Assembly: GCA_964540415.1 (NCBI GenBank)
Contig: CAZIMM010000107.1
Location: forward strand, 1 to 6,138
Source of the DNA: CAZIMM01 sp964540415
Lineage (GTDB): Bacteria; Bacillota; Clostridia; Oscillospirales; Acutalibacteraceae
DNA length: 6,138 bases
Direction of reading: 5' to 3'
How positions within the stretch are numbered: the first letter of the stretch is position 1; the number at the start of each line of letters is the position of its first letter. Under the pieces are notes generated by a model. It saw nothing but the letters and a program-made list of their open reading frames with translations. It ran no database searches and had not been told where the DNA came from. Position numbers and translations under genes: made by a program. This document shows positions 1 through 6,002 of the stretch, piece after piece.

Positions 1-222
1 GCCCTCGATGCCGTCCATCATCTCATCAAACTGATCACTGACAACATCAATTTCATCTTCGGAAATCCCCATATTGTCCATAATTTGTTTGAACGGACCG
101 ATGTTCAGCTCCATCGCGCATTTCAGACAGAGCCCGTCCGGAACGGTGTTTCCGTTTTCAATGCGTTGTATAAATATCTGCGCAGGTCTCTTTTTGCACC
201 TGCTGCATATCATTTTCTTCAT
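1..222 (-). CDS. Clp ATPase, zinc-finger N-terminus (partial)
   Basis: This is the first 74 codons of a gene that continues past the left edge of the window. The peptide opens with a four-cysteine zinc-ribbon-like module, C6-x2-C9 and C32-x2-C35, followed by a stretch around residues 39-58 (NIGPFKQIMDNMGISEDEI) rich in helix-forming residues. This layout resembles the N-terminal zinc finger of ClpE/ClpC-like AAA+ unfoldases annotated in Clostridia, which feed substrates to the ClpP protease. The assignment rests on the N-terminus alone, since the ATPase modules lie outside the window. The ATG at 222-220 directly abuts the pgsA stop codon (TAAATG). The nearest ribosome binding site, AAGGAG inside the end of pgsA, is about 15 bases from the ATG, longer than usual, so translation is probably coupled to pgsA. 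The main alternative is McsA, the Clp adaptor with similar CxxC pairs, or another UvrB/UvrC-motif protein. Confidence 0.7.
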   Translation of the reverse strand, partial: MKKMICSRCKKRPAQIFIQRIENGNTVPDGLCLKCAMELNIGPFKQIMDNMGISEDEIDVVSDQFDEMMDGIEG

Positions 223-858
223 TTAACTCTGTTGTAACTCCTTATCCTTTTCTTTGCTTTTTTCTCTGAACTGTCTGAATGTCTCAGGCAGATAGCTGGC
301 AAACGCCACAAGCGTCAGCGCAGCCGAAAGCGCAATCAGCGCAACGGTCAGCCAATCCGGCAGCACAAACAAGTTTTTGAGTGCTCCGACCTCCGGCCCA
401 AAGCAGATGAGTAAAAGCATTACGGCATAGAACACGAAGGTTGCCACCTTGCCGTAAATCTCCGCAGCACCGGGACGAATGCCGCAAGCGAGCATGACTG
501 CACCGCCGACGACCATGATAACCTCTTTGATAAGAAACACGAGGAAAATCCAGCTGAAAGCCCTGATGAGAGTGTTTTCACATGAATTGAACTCAATGAA
601 AAGCATGACGGCGATTGTGATTTGCGTAAGCTTATCCGCAACAGGGTCAAGAATTTTTCCGAGATCGCTGATTTGATTAAAGCGGCGGGCAATTTTGCCG
701 TCAAGGAAATCAGAAAAGCCCGATAAAAACAGCACAAATACAGCCAAGCCGGGATATCCTTTATAAAACAGCACCGCAAATATCGGAACCATTACTATGC
801 GCAAAGCGGAAAGCAGATTCGGAACGGTGAGACAGCCTTTAAAAAGATTTTTTATCAT
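223..858 (-). CDS. pgsA: CDP-diacylglycerol--glycerol-3-phosphate 3-phosphatidyltransferase
   Basis: The enzyme transfers the phosphatidyl group from CDP-diacylglycerol to glycerol-3-phosphate. This gives phosphatidylglycerophosphate, the committed step to phosphatidylglycerol and cardiolipin, in the cytoplasmic membrane. The full CDP-alcohol phosphotransferase signature DxxDGxxARx8GxxxDxxxD is present with no substitution; from the ATG the key residues are D50, D53, G54, A57, R58, G67, D71 and D75. The next-to-N-terminal stretch TVPNLLSALRI is also typical of PgsA. Several hydrophobic helices span the 211 residues, which end in a charged tail (EKSKEKDKELQQS). I chose the ATG at 858-856 because TGGGGTG lies five bases upstream of it. 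A longer reading from TTG at 873 adds five residues but has no ribosome binding site. The gene starts 22 bases after the cvpA stop and its stop touches the Clp start, so it is the middle gene of an operon. Confidence 0.93.
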   Translation of the reverse strand: MIKNLFKGCLTVPNLLSALRIVMVPIFAVLFYKGYPGLAVFVLFLSGFSDFLDGKIARRFNQISDLGKILDPVADKLTQITIAVMLFIEFNSCENTLIRAFSWIFLVFLIKEVIMVVGGAVMLACGIRPGAAEIYGKVATFVFYAVMLLLICFGPEVGALKNLFVLPDWLTVALIALSAALTLVAFASYLPETFRQFREKSKEKDKELQQS

Positions 859-880
859 TTCAACACCCCACAAATAATTG

Positions 881-1585
881 TCATTTTATCAGAGGAAATT
901 TATCGGTGATAAAACTCACGATAACGGACGAATAGATGCATTCGGAGAACTTACTTTCTGTACTTAGGCTTGCAAGAAGTGAAATGCCGGTGCAAATTAC
1001 ATAAACAAAAATCGCACTTTTTGCAACGCCAAGAATTGCACCGAGCAGCTTGTTTGCTGTTTTCAGAACAGGAAGTTTGAAAAACTTATTGATTAACCTG
1101 ATGAAAACCCTGAGCAATGACGAAAACAAAATGAAAAGCAGAATGAAGAACACGCCGCTGAGCAGGGCTGTCAGAATCGGTTGAGCAAACTTGTTTGCCA
1201 GTTCCTCGGCAACCGAAGAAGCCGAAAGGTCAATTGAAGAAAGCGTTTTGGAAATCTGGTCAAGGCTGATGCCTGCAGTTTCGAGAAGGCTCTTAAAATA
1301 CTCCGGCAATGATTCAAAAACAACCGCAATTGATGAAATGTCTGTCAATTCCGCAGCATCTGCCGGCAAACGTTCCTCAATTAGTTTGACAACAGAGTCA
1401 CTCAGTATTTCCGAATAAAACCAGTCGGCAACAGGTCTGCAAAGTCTGCTTGCGGCAATTGAAGACGCAAAGAAACTGATGAGCTCCAGTACCGACAGGA
1501 CAAAGCCCTTCCTTGCCGAACTCCAGACAATATATGCCGTGAAAACAACGATTGCAATATCAATGATATAATACGTAAAATCCAT
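881..1585 (-). CDS. CvpA family membrane protein
   Basis: This is a 234-residue integral membrane protein of the CvpA (colicin V production) family, whose biochemical role is poorly known. Hydrophobic segments lie near residues 4-22, 29-47, 138-166 and 183-206. Two family-like signatures are visible: the positively charged RKGF turn after the first helix (25-28) and the NKLLGAILG stretch (178-186) entering the last helix. Residues 50-135 form a long, mostly polar insertion between the second and third helices, making the protein longer than the roughly 160-residue E. coli CvpA. The ATG at 1585-1583 has an excellent ribosome binding site, GGAGG seven bases upstream. The GTG at 1609 lies upstream of that site and would bury it in coding sequence, so I reject it. 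It is the first gene after a strong promoter at 1633-1666 and is followed closely by pgsA. The family call is fairly firm, but the function is unknown. Confidence 0.85.
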   Translation of the reverse strand: MDFTYYIIDIAIVVFTAYIVWSSARKGFVLSVLELISFFASSIAASRLCRPVADWFYSEILSDSVVKLIEERLPADAAELTDISSIAVVFESLPEYFKSLLETAGISLDQISKTLSSIDLSASSVAEELANKFAQPILTALLSGVFFILLFILFSSLLRVFIRLINKFFKLPVLKTANKLLGAILGVAKSAIFVYVICTGISLLASLSTESKFSECIYSSVIVSFITDKFPLIK

Positions 1586-1632
1586 AAAGTTTCCTCCGAG
1601 AAATCCCACGCAAAAAACTTCTCAATATTTTC

Positions 1633-1666
1633 ATTATATTATATCATAGTTTTAATTTTTTGACAA
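1633..1666 (-). promoter_or_regulatory. Sigma-A-type promoter for the cvpA-pgsA-clp operon
   Basis: On the minus strand a -35 TTGTCA (1666-1661, one mismatch to TTGACA) is followed by a 17-base spacer and a perfect extended -10, TGATATAAT, with TATAAT at 1643-1638. A second overlapping TATAAT sits at 1638-1633. Transcription should start near 1631, leaving a leader of roughly 45 bases before the cvpA ATG. The -35 hexamer is also the Leu-Ser codons just before the last two residues of the upstream lipoprotein gene. No factor-independent terminator is visible between that gene and cvpA, so read-through is also possible. Confidence 0.82.
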
Positions 1667-2644
1667 CATCAATAATTGACAGTTTAAAATGCCGGTGTTT
1701 TTGAACGCTTCGTCGATTACTGTGCAGCCGTTGTCCGGAATCGGTGCATCATTGAGCTTTGTGCAATTGTAAAAAGCATATTTACCGATATAGGTTACAC
1801 TGGACGGCAGCTTCACGGTTTCAAGAGAAGTGCACTCCTCAAAAGCTCCCTTGCCTATGGTTTCAATGCCCTCGCCGAGAGTGAGAGCGGTAAGGCTTGA
1901 GCAACGGTAAAACGCACTTTCGCCGATTGTGACGCAGCTTCCGGGAACGGTTATCTCACGTGCGGATGTGCACTTCAGAAACGCATGATTTTCAATCGTC
2001 CTGAGTCCGTCACGCAGAGTGATGCTTTGAGCGCCGAAGCATTTTGCAAATGCCCACTCGCCGATTCTTTCAACACCCGCGGGGATGTCAATAACCTTGA
2101 GCTTGTCGCAAAAATAAAACGCCTTTTCATCTATAACCTCGGGAGCGCCTTTGAACACAATGCTTTCGAGACTGCCGGAACCGGTGAAGGAATCCTTATT
2201 ACTGCTTTGAAAAGCGCTGATCCCTATGTGTCGGATTCCGCTGCCGAGGGTCAGACTTTTGAGAGAATCACAGGACATTGCGGCGAAGTTGCCGACAACC
2301 TCAATGCTGTCCGCCAAGGTGAGGTTGACAACAGACTCGTTTTTGTAAAGTGCTTTGTTTTCAAGAGCAACTACGGTTTTTCCGTCAAGCTCGCCGGGAA
2401 TAATCAGGTCAGCTTTTGAACCGTTATATGCAGTTATTGCAACAGTGCCGTCTGTGAATTCAAGATATTCAAAATCACCGCTTGAAATGTTTTCGGTTTT
2501 CACGGTTTTTCCGAGTACGGTACCAACATAAACAGTCGCCGGGTCATTGAATTGCTCCACTCCGATAATGTCCGAAAAACTGCATGCGCCGAACAGCAAA
2601 AGAACCGACACGAGTGCAACGGAAACCGTCAGAAATCTTTTCAT
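1652..2644 (-). CDS. BspA-type leucine-rich-repeat lipoprotein
   Basis: This is a predicted exported lipoprotein of 330 residues. It has a short basic start (MKR), a hydrophobic core at residues 4-18 and a lipobox LFGAC with the lipidated cysteine at 21. Phe at -3 is less usual but permitted. After a linker of about 70 residues, a run of LRR_5/BspA-type repeats begins near residue 98. The conserved Ala of each unit falls at 98, 121, 144, 175, 198, 221, 244, 267, 290 and 313, so the period is exactly 23 residues except for one 8-residue insertion. Most units read roughly AFxxCxSLxxIxLPxxVxxIGxx. Such proteins are surface-exposed and often act in adhesion or ligand binding, but the ligand here is unknown. 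The ATG has GGGAGG eight bases upstream. The gene starts 15 bases after the transporter stop, so the two are very likely co-transcribed. The last units end in a short degenerate cap with no sortase or dockerin signal. Confidence 0.9.
   Translation of the reverse strand: MKRFLTVSVALVSVLLLFGACSFSDIIGVEQFNDPATVYVGTVLGKTVKTENISSGDFEYLEFTDGTVAITAYNGSKADLIIPGELDGKTVVALENKALYKNESVVNLTLADSIEVVGNFAAMSCDSLKSLTLGSGIRHIGISAFQSSNKDSFTGSGSLESIVFKGAPEVIDEKAFYFCDKLKVIDIPAGVERIGEWAFAKCFGAQSITLRDGLRTIENHAFLKCTSAREITVPGSCVTIGESAFYRCSSLTALTLGEGIETIGKGAFEECTSLETVKLPSSVTYIGKYAFYNCTKLNDAPIPDNGCTVIDEAFKNTGILNCQLLMLSKN
1685..2353 (-). repeat. Ten-unit 23-residue leucine-rich repeat array
   Basis: This is the repeat region of the lipoprotein, residues 98 to about 320. 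Each unit is 69 bases. Seven consecutive units (Ala at 175 to 313) keep an exact 23-residue period. A cysteine sits four residues after the conserved Ala in seven units (125, 179, 202, 225, 248, 271, 294), giving a cysteine ladder along one face of the solenoid. The repeat is clear at protein level; the DNA units are diverged, so recent slippage is not suggested. Confidence 0.88.
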
Positions 2645-2659
2645 TTGTCTTTCCTCCCG

Positions 2660-5062
2660 TCAACGCTTGTCTGCGGTGTCCTTGGTTTTCCTTTCGGAGC
2701 GTTCCAGTTTTCTGCGTTCAATGTCTTCCCTGCGGCGTGCTTCAAGCTCCTCAAGTTCTTTTTTCCGTGCTTCAATGTCGAGGTCGTATTTTATTCTTGC
2801 CTGCTCATAATGCTCTCTGATTTCGTCAAGACGTGCGTAATTCTCTTGTTCGGTGAGCAGACGTTCTGCATCAAGAACAGACTTCACACAGCGAGTCCAC
2901 CTTGATTTTTCGTTCACGAGCGCTCGGATTTTCATTTTTTTTGAAACTCTTTGCGAAACGGTGTCCTCCGGGAGGCTCTGTGCCTTTTCAATTGCATCCG
3001 GCGATGGTTCGGTAATGCCGTCAGGATAATACTTTCTTATGTTTTTGCCGCAGGAATTCAACAATCTGGCGTGAGCCATGGCATCGCTTCTGAACTGTCT
3101 TTCTTCAAAAGTGGTATGCGGCAGTTTCTTTGCGGATGAAAGAGCAGATTTGTCAATATTATAAAGTCCGGGGATACCTGCCTTCACTACTGCGCTTGCG
3201 CGTTCAACCTGAAGCTGCACACGGCGGGTTGAAAATTTATTCATTTCGTCAATCACAAAGTCACAAACGGACACGTCCTCATTGAGTTTTTTAAAATCTC
3301 TGTTTTCCGACTTGACTCGTTTTATTTCCGCCTTTCGCGTCAGCTTTTCACTGACTGTTGCCGACGGCAAAGCCCTTACCTCAGCGAGTTTGCTTTTTAT
3401 TGTTTCTTTTCTTTCTTTTTCGAATTGCTTGCGTGACACTTTGAGCTGCTTTATCTCGGCTGCTCTGTATTGCTTTTCCTCGGCAGTTCTTGAAGGCAGT
3501 CGCTTCGCTTTGGCAATATCGTCCTTTGTCGTCATCTCTCCGCGTTTTTCATAAAGCTCGAACGCCTCGTCGATGATGTCAATAGCCTCGACAAGGTCTC
3601 CGTCTCGGAGAATACCGTTGCCGAAGTCTTCAAAAAGCGCACGGATTTTCAGCACCTTAACAATGCCGCGCTGCTTGACCTCAGTTAGGTCATAGAAGAA
3701 ATACGGCACGCAGTTCAATGCCGCTCCGATGACCGCGGCAATTATCAGCACTTCAAACAAATCCTCACGGAATGAAGCCACCTCAAGGACGTCGTAATTG
3801 TCCTTAAGCCCGAGTCGTTCATAAATATACGGAAGCACAAGCCCGGTGAACATCCCGACAAAGCCTCCGATAATTCCGACGGCGCCGAACATTCCGTCAA
3901 TACGCTCGCCGGTGAAATACTGCTGGTAGTCCCTCATATCCGCATTAATGCCGGGATTGTAAACAATTGCGAAGGTGCCGACAAAGCCGTTGAGATAGTA
4001 CAGAATTATCAGCGCGTACATATTGTGATAAAACGGATACAGCAGCCCTATCAGCAAGATGTTAGCTATGTTGCACCATATCAGAAGATTCCGCTTGCCG
4101 ATTGTTCTGATTGCAAACGGGCAAATCAGCATTGCCCAAAGCGCGGCATTTCCGATGAGCGTTGTGGCAATGCCGTATGTTCCCATTCTGTCCGGATAGC
4201 CGTAAATGAACGTCCAGCCTATGATAACGGCAACCGCGCCTTCAAGAAATCCGAGCCAGCCTGCCAGCGAGGTTATCCAAAAATATTTATTCTTTGCCAC
4301 TGCCCTGAAAGCGTCCGAAAACTTGAACTGAACGATGTGAGTTTTTGCCTGGATAATCCTCTCTTTTGTTCCGATAACGGCAAAGTAGCTCAGGCACAGG
4401 CCGATAACCGCAATTATCGGATGGATGATTCTGTATGTCATTATGTTGTTCAGGCCGCCTGTAAACTTTGAAAGGAAAGGAACAAACGCTCCCGTGAGCG
4501 TCGGAGCAAAAGAATAGATGATTGACGACACGGAGATAATGTCCGTGCGCTCATGTGAATTCGGTGAAATGACATTTGCAAGGTCTGTATATGATTGCTG
4601 GAAGAAAGGGAAAAAGCACTGCAGCAGGTTGTAGCAGACAAAAACCGCGATTACCTTTTGCGAATATGACATGGTCTCATACGGCAGCCAGACAAAGACA
4701 ACGGAGATGATAACCGTCGGCACACCGGTAATTGCAAGCCACGGACGGAATTTTCCGAGTTTCAGCCGAGAGTTGTCGATGATATATGACCTGAGAATTG
4801 TGATACCGAACCCGATAACCGTTGACATTACGGCCATATACTGCAGGTGCATCGGCTTGATACCTATTGTGTTGCCGACGAGAAAACTCGTTGCGGAGAG
4901 AGTAATCAGTGTTGCAAAGAACAGCACAAACTGCACACCCATGCCGCCGATTCCGTAGGAGATAATTTCCTTGTACGGAACATATTTACCCAACGGAGCA
5001 ATCTTCCACTGCAGAACAAACGTGTTATAAATTTTTTCCGCCTTTTCTTTTACAAACTTCAT
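2660..5062 (-). CDS. MFS transporter, GPH/MelB-like, with long repeat-bearing cytoplasmic tail
   Basis: The protein is 800 residues, against roughly 450-500 for ordinary glycoside-pentoside-hexuronide:cation symporters. Residues about 30-458 form the transporter fold with around twelve hydrophobic segments (near 36-60, 71-91, 108-126, 136-156, 177-200, 211-231, 262-285, 296-316, 326-346, 350-370, 392-415, 436-458). Family marks are SYGIGG at the start of helix I, the loop motif LGKFRPW (102-108) and an SHERT motif at 169-173 after helix IV. Residues 459-800 are a charged cytoplasmic tail with four degenerate repeats and a Glu/Arg-rich coiled coil at about 735-795. The substrate cannot be told. 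MelB residues for cation and sugar binding appear replaced, so a sensor or scaffold role is possible. The ATG has GGAG eight bases upstream. The lipoprotein gene follows 15 bases after the stop. Confidence 0.85.
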   Translation of the reverse strand: MKFVKEKAEKIYNTFVLQWKIAPLGKYVPYKEIISYGIGGMGVQFVLFFATLITLSATSFLVGNTIGIKPMHLQYMAVMSTVIGFGITILRSYIIDNSRLKLGKFRPWLAITGVPTVIISVVFVWLPYETMSYSQKVIAVFVCYNLLQCFFPFFQQSYTDLANVISPNSHERTDIISVSSIIYSFAPTLTGAFVPFLSKFTGGLNNIMTYRIIHPIIAVIGLCLSYFAVIGTKERIIQAKTHIVQFKFSDAFRAVAKNKYFWITSLAGWLGFLEGAVAVIIGWTFIYGYPDRMGTYGIATTLIGNAALWAMLICPFAIRTIGKRNLLIWCNIANILLIGLLYPFYHNMYALIILYYLNGFVGTFAIVYNPGINADMRDYQQYFTGERIDGMFGAVGIIGGFVGMFTGLVLPYIYERLGLKDNYDVLEVASFREDLFEVLIIAAVIGAALNCVPYFFYDLTEVKQRGIVKVLKIRALFEDFGNGILRDGDLVEAIDIIDEAFELYEKRGEMTTKDDIAKAKRLPSRTAEEKQYRAAEIKQLKVSRKQFEKERKETIKSKLAEVRALPSATVSEKLTRKAEIKRVKSENRDFKKLNEDVSVCDFVIDEMNKFSTRRVQLQVERASAVVKAGIPGLYNIDKSALSSAKKLPHTTFEERQFRSDAMAHARLLNSCGKNIRKYYPDGITEPSPDAIEKAQSLPEDTVSQRVSKKMKIRALVNEKSRWTRCVKSVLDAERLLTEQENYARLDEIREHYEQARIKYDLDIEARKKELEELEARRREDIERRKLERSERKTKDTADKR
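2888..3514 (-). repeat. Four-copy LPxxT repeat in the transporter tail
   Basis: Four diverged units of about 35 residues share the pattern LPxxTxx[EQ][KR]xx[RK]. The LP pairs are at residues 522-523, 565-566, 647-648 and 697-698. The Thr always lies four residues after the Leu and the final basic residue seven after the Thr. Units 1 and 2 are closest, both continuing with an AEIK stretch. Unit spans are about 517-551, 560-594, 642-678 and 692-725. I do not recognise this as a named domain. Confidence 0.75.
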
Positions 5063-5104
5063 GTTTTACGCTCCAGAATATATACAATGTAATAAACTTT
5101 TTTA

Positions 5105-5133
5105 ATAATAAGCTATTTTATTTTAAAAATCAA
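5105..5133 (-). promoter_or_regulatory. Probable promoter of the transporter-lipoprotein pair
   Basis: On the minus strand a -35 TTGATT (5133-5128), a 17-base spacer and a -10 TATTAT (5110-5105) lie upstream of the transporter. They predict a start near 5098 and a leader of about 36 bases that contains the GGAG ribosome binding site. The surrounding DNA is very AT-rich, so chance matches are likely and this is a moderate call. Confidence 0.55.
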
Positions 5134-5200
5134 CAGGTTTGTACAAAAAAGTGCTATGTTATACTCTGAAAAATATGCAAAGTTATCAAACATCGAAAGA

Positions 5201-5217
5201 ATTAAGGAAATCTTAAG
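5201..5217 (+). promoter_or_regulatory. Candidate response-regulator binding site (TTAAG direct repeat)
   Basis: The site reads ATTAAG (5201-5206), five bases, then CTTAAG (5212-5217), so the TTAAG cores are exactly 11 bp apart, about one helical turn. OmpR/PhoB-family regulators bind head-to-tail half-sites with this phasing, and the streptococcal CiaR site TTTAAG-N5-TTTAAG is nearly the same. The site ends 10 bp before the proposed -35 of the response regulator gene, a position that fits activation. Binding by this regulator is inferred. Confidence 0.5.
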
Positions 5218-5227
5218 CTTTAACTTA

Positions 5228-5256
5228 TTGTGTATTTGTTAAAAAAATTCTATTAT
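5228..5256 (+). promoter_or_regulatory. Probable promoter of the two-component operon
   Basis: A -35 TTGTGT (5228-5233), a 17-base spacer and a -10 TATTAT (5251-5256) predict transcription starting near 5263. That leaves a very short leader that begins close to the ribosome binding site GGCGGTGAT. The weak -35 fits a promoter needing an activator. Confidence 0.55.
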
Positions 5257-5276
5257 ATTATGTGGGCGGTGATAAA

Positions 5277-5975
5277 ATGTACAATGTTTTGATTTGCGAT
5301 GATGAGCGTGACATCAGGGCGGCATTAAACATATACCTTTCCGGTGAGGGCTACAGTGTCATTGAAACAGAGAACGGTGCGGATATGCTTCGGAAGCTCG
5401 AGGAAAACGATGTTCATCTCGTTCTTCTTGACATAATGATGCCTGTCATGGACGGATACACCTCCATGGTGCAGCTCCGCAAATTTTCAAATGTTCCGGT
5501 TATACTTCTCACCGCAAAGGGTGAGGACACGGACAAAATTCTCGGGCTCAACGTAGGTGCCGATGATTACATCGTCAAGCCTTTCAATCCTGTTGAGCTG
5601 CTTGCACGCGTCAAGGCGCAGGTGAGGCGATATATGCGCTTCGGCGGCGGCGAAAGGGTTGATTTGTCTGATTCACTCATCAATGGCGGGCTGGAGCTGA
5701 ACGACAAGCAAAAGCGGGTAATCCTCAACGGAGAGGAAATCTCGCTTACTCCGACAGAGTACGATTTACTTCAATTCTTCATGAAAAATGTTGATACCGT
5801 TTTTTCACCGAAGGATATTTATCGTAATGTCTGGGATGACGACCCGTTTGGTGCGGAAAACACCGTAACGGTGCACATTCGACATCTGCGTGAAAAGATT
5901 GAAATCAATCCGTCGGAACCGAGATACATAAAAGTTGTTTGGGGCCACGGATACAAAATGACGAAGCTGTCTTAA
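5277..5975 (+). CDS. OmpR/PhoB-family response regulator, VanR-like
   Basis: This is a 232-residue DNA-binding response regulator. The receiver domain (about 1-118) has all the key residues: acidic pair D8-D9, phospho-acceptor D52 in LLDIMMP, switch T79, aromatic Y98 and K101 in the KPF motif. The winged-helix domain (about 135-230) shows the LTPTEYDLL segment, a recognition helix at about 195-209 (NTVTVHIRHLREKIE) and the wing GHGYKM. The segment KPFNPVELLARVKAQVRRY resembles the VanR subgroup, but the signal and target genes cannot be inferred from that. I chose the ATG at 5277 because GGCGGTGAT, nearly a full anti-16S match, ends three bases before it. The GTG at 5262 would place that site inside the gene. 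The probable kinase gene begins 27 bases after its stop. A TTAAG direct repeat upstream suggests self-regulation. Confidence 0.95.
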   Translation: MYNVLICDDERDIRAALNIYLSGEGYSVIETENGADMLRKLEENDVHLVLLDIMMPVMDGYTSMVQLRKFSNVPVILLTAKGEDTDKILGLNVGADDYIVKPFNPVELLARVKAQVRRYMRFGGGERVDLSDSLINGGLELNDKQKRVILNGEEISLTPTEYDLLQFFMKNVDTVFSPKDIYRNVWDDDPFGAENTVTVHIRHLREKIEINPSEPRYIKVVWGHGYKMTKLS

Positions 5976-6002
5976 CTGCCGGTTGCGACGGAGGATAAAC
6001 GC

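Larger units (their letters stand above)
5063..5276. other. Divergent AT-rich intergenic promoter region
   Basis: This 214-base gap separates the leftward transporter gene from the rightward response regulator gene. It holds a candidate promoter for each side, an 11-bp-phased TTAAG direct repeat, and a possible second plus-strand promoter with an extended -10 (TGTTATACT at 5157-5165, TTGTAC 15 bases upstream of the hexamer). No small open reading frame or RNA hairpin stands out. Confidence 0.75.

Noticed and set aside
420..779. 119-codon minus-strand frame inside pgsA, rich in Cys and Ser
   Set aside because: It overlaps pgsA in another frame, and pgsA carries an intact catalytic motif. The composition is typical of an out-of-frame read.
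859..873. TTG start giving a five-residue longer PgsA
   Set aside because: No ribosome binding site lies upstream, while the ATG at 858 has TGGGGTG five bases before it.
1586..1609. GTG start giving an eight-residue longer CvpA-family protein
   Set aside because: The strong GGAGG site sits after this GTG and serves the ATG at 1585.
1985..2419. 144-codon open frame on the plus strand inside the lipoprotein gene
   Set aside because: It is antisense to the well-supported leucine-rich-repeat frame, has no ribosome binding site or recognisable motif, and its length is explained by the regular codon pattern of the repeats.
2547..2905. Overlapping plus-strand frames across the transporter-lipoprotein junction
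   Set aside because: They are antisense to both real genes and their Phe/Ser/Cys-rich translations mirror the Lys/Glu-rich tail codons on the opposite strand.
2888..3514. LPxxT motifs read as sortase LPxTG-type signals
   Set aside because: They are internal, repeated, lack the following Gly and membrane anchor, and lie in a cytoplasmic tail.
4025..4471. 148-codon open frame on the plus strand inside the transporter gene
   Set aside because: It is a shadow of the transporter frame. The translation is Cys/His-scattered without domain structure, and no promoter or ribosome binding site precedes it.
5138..5165. Second plus-strand promoter (TTGTAC with TGTTATACT)
   Set aside because: The extended -10 is good, but the spacer is only 15 bases and the DNA is very AT-rich, so I mention it in the intergenic entry rather than call it separately.
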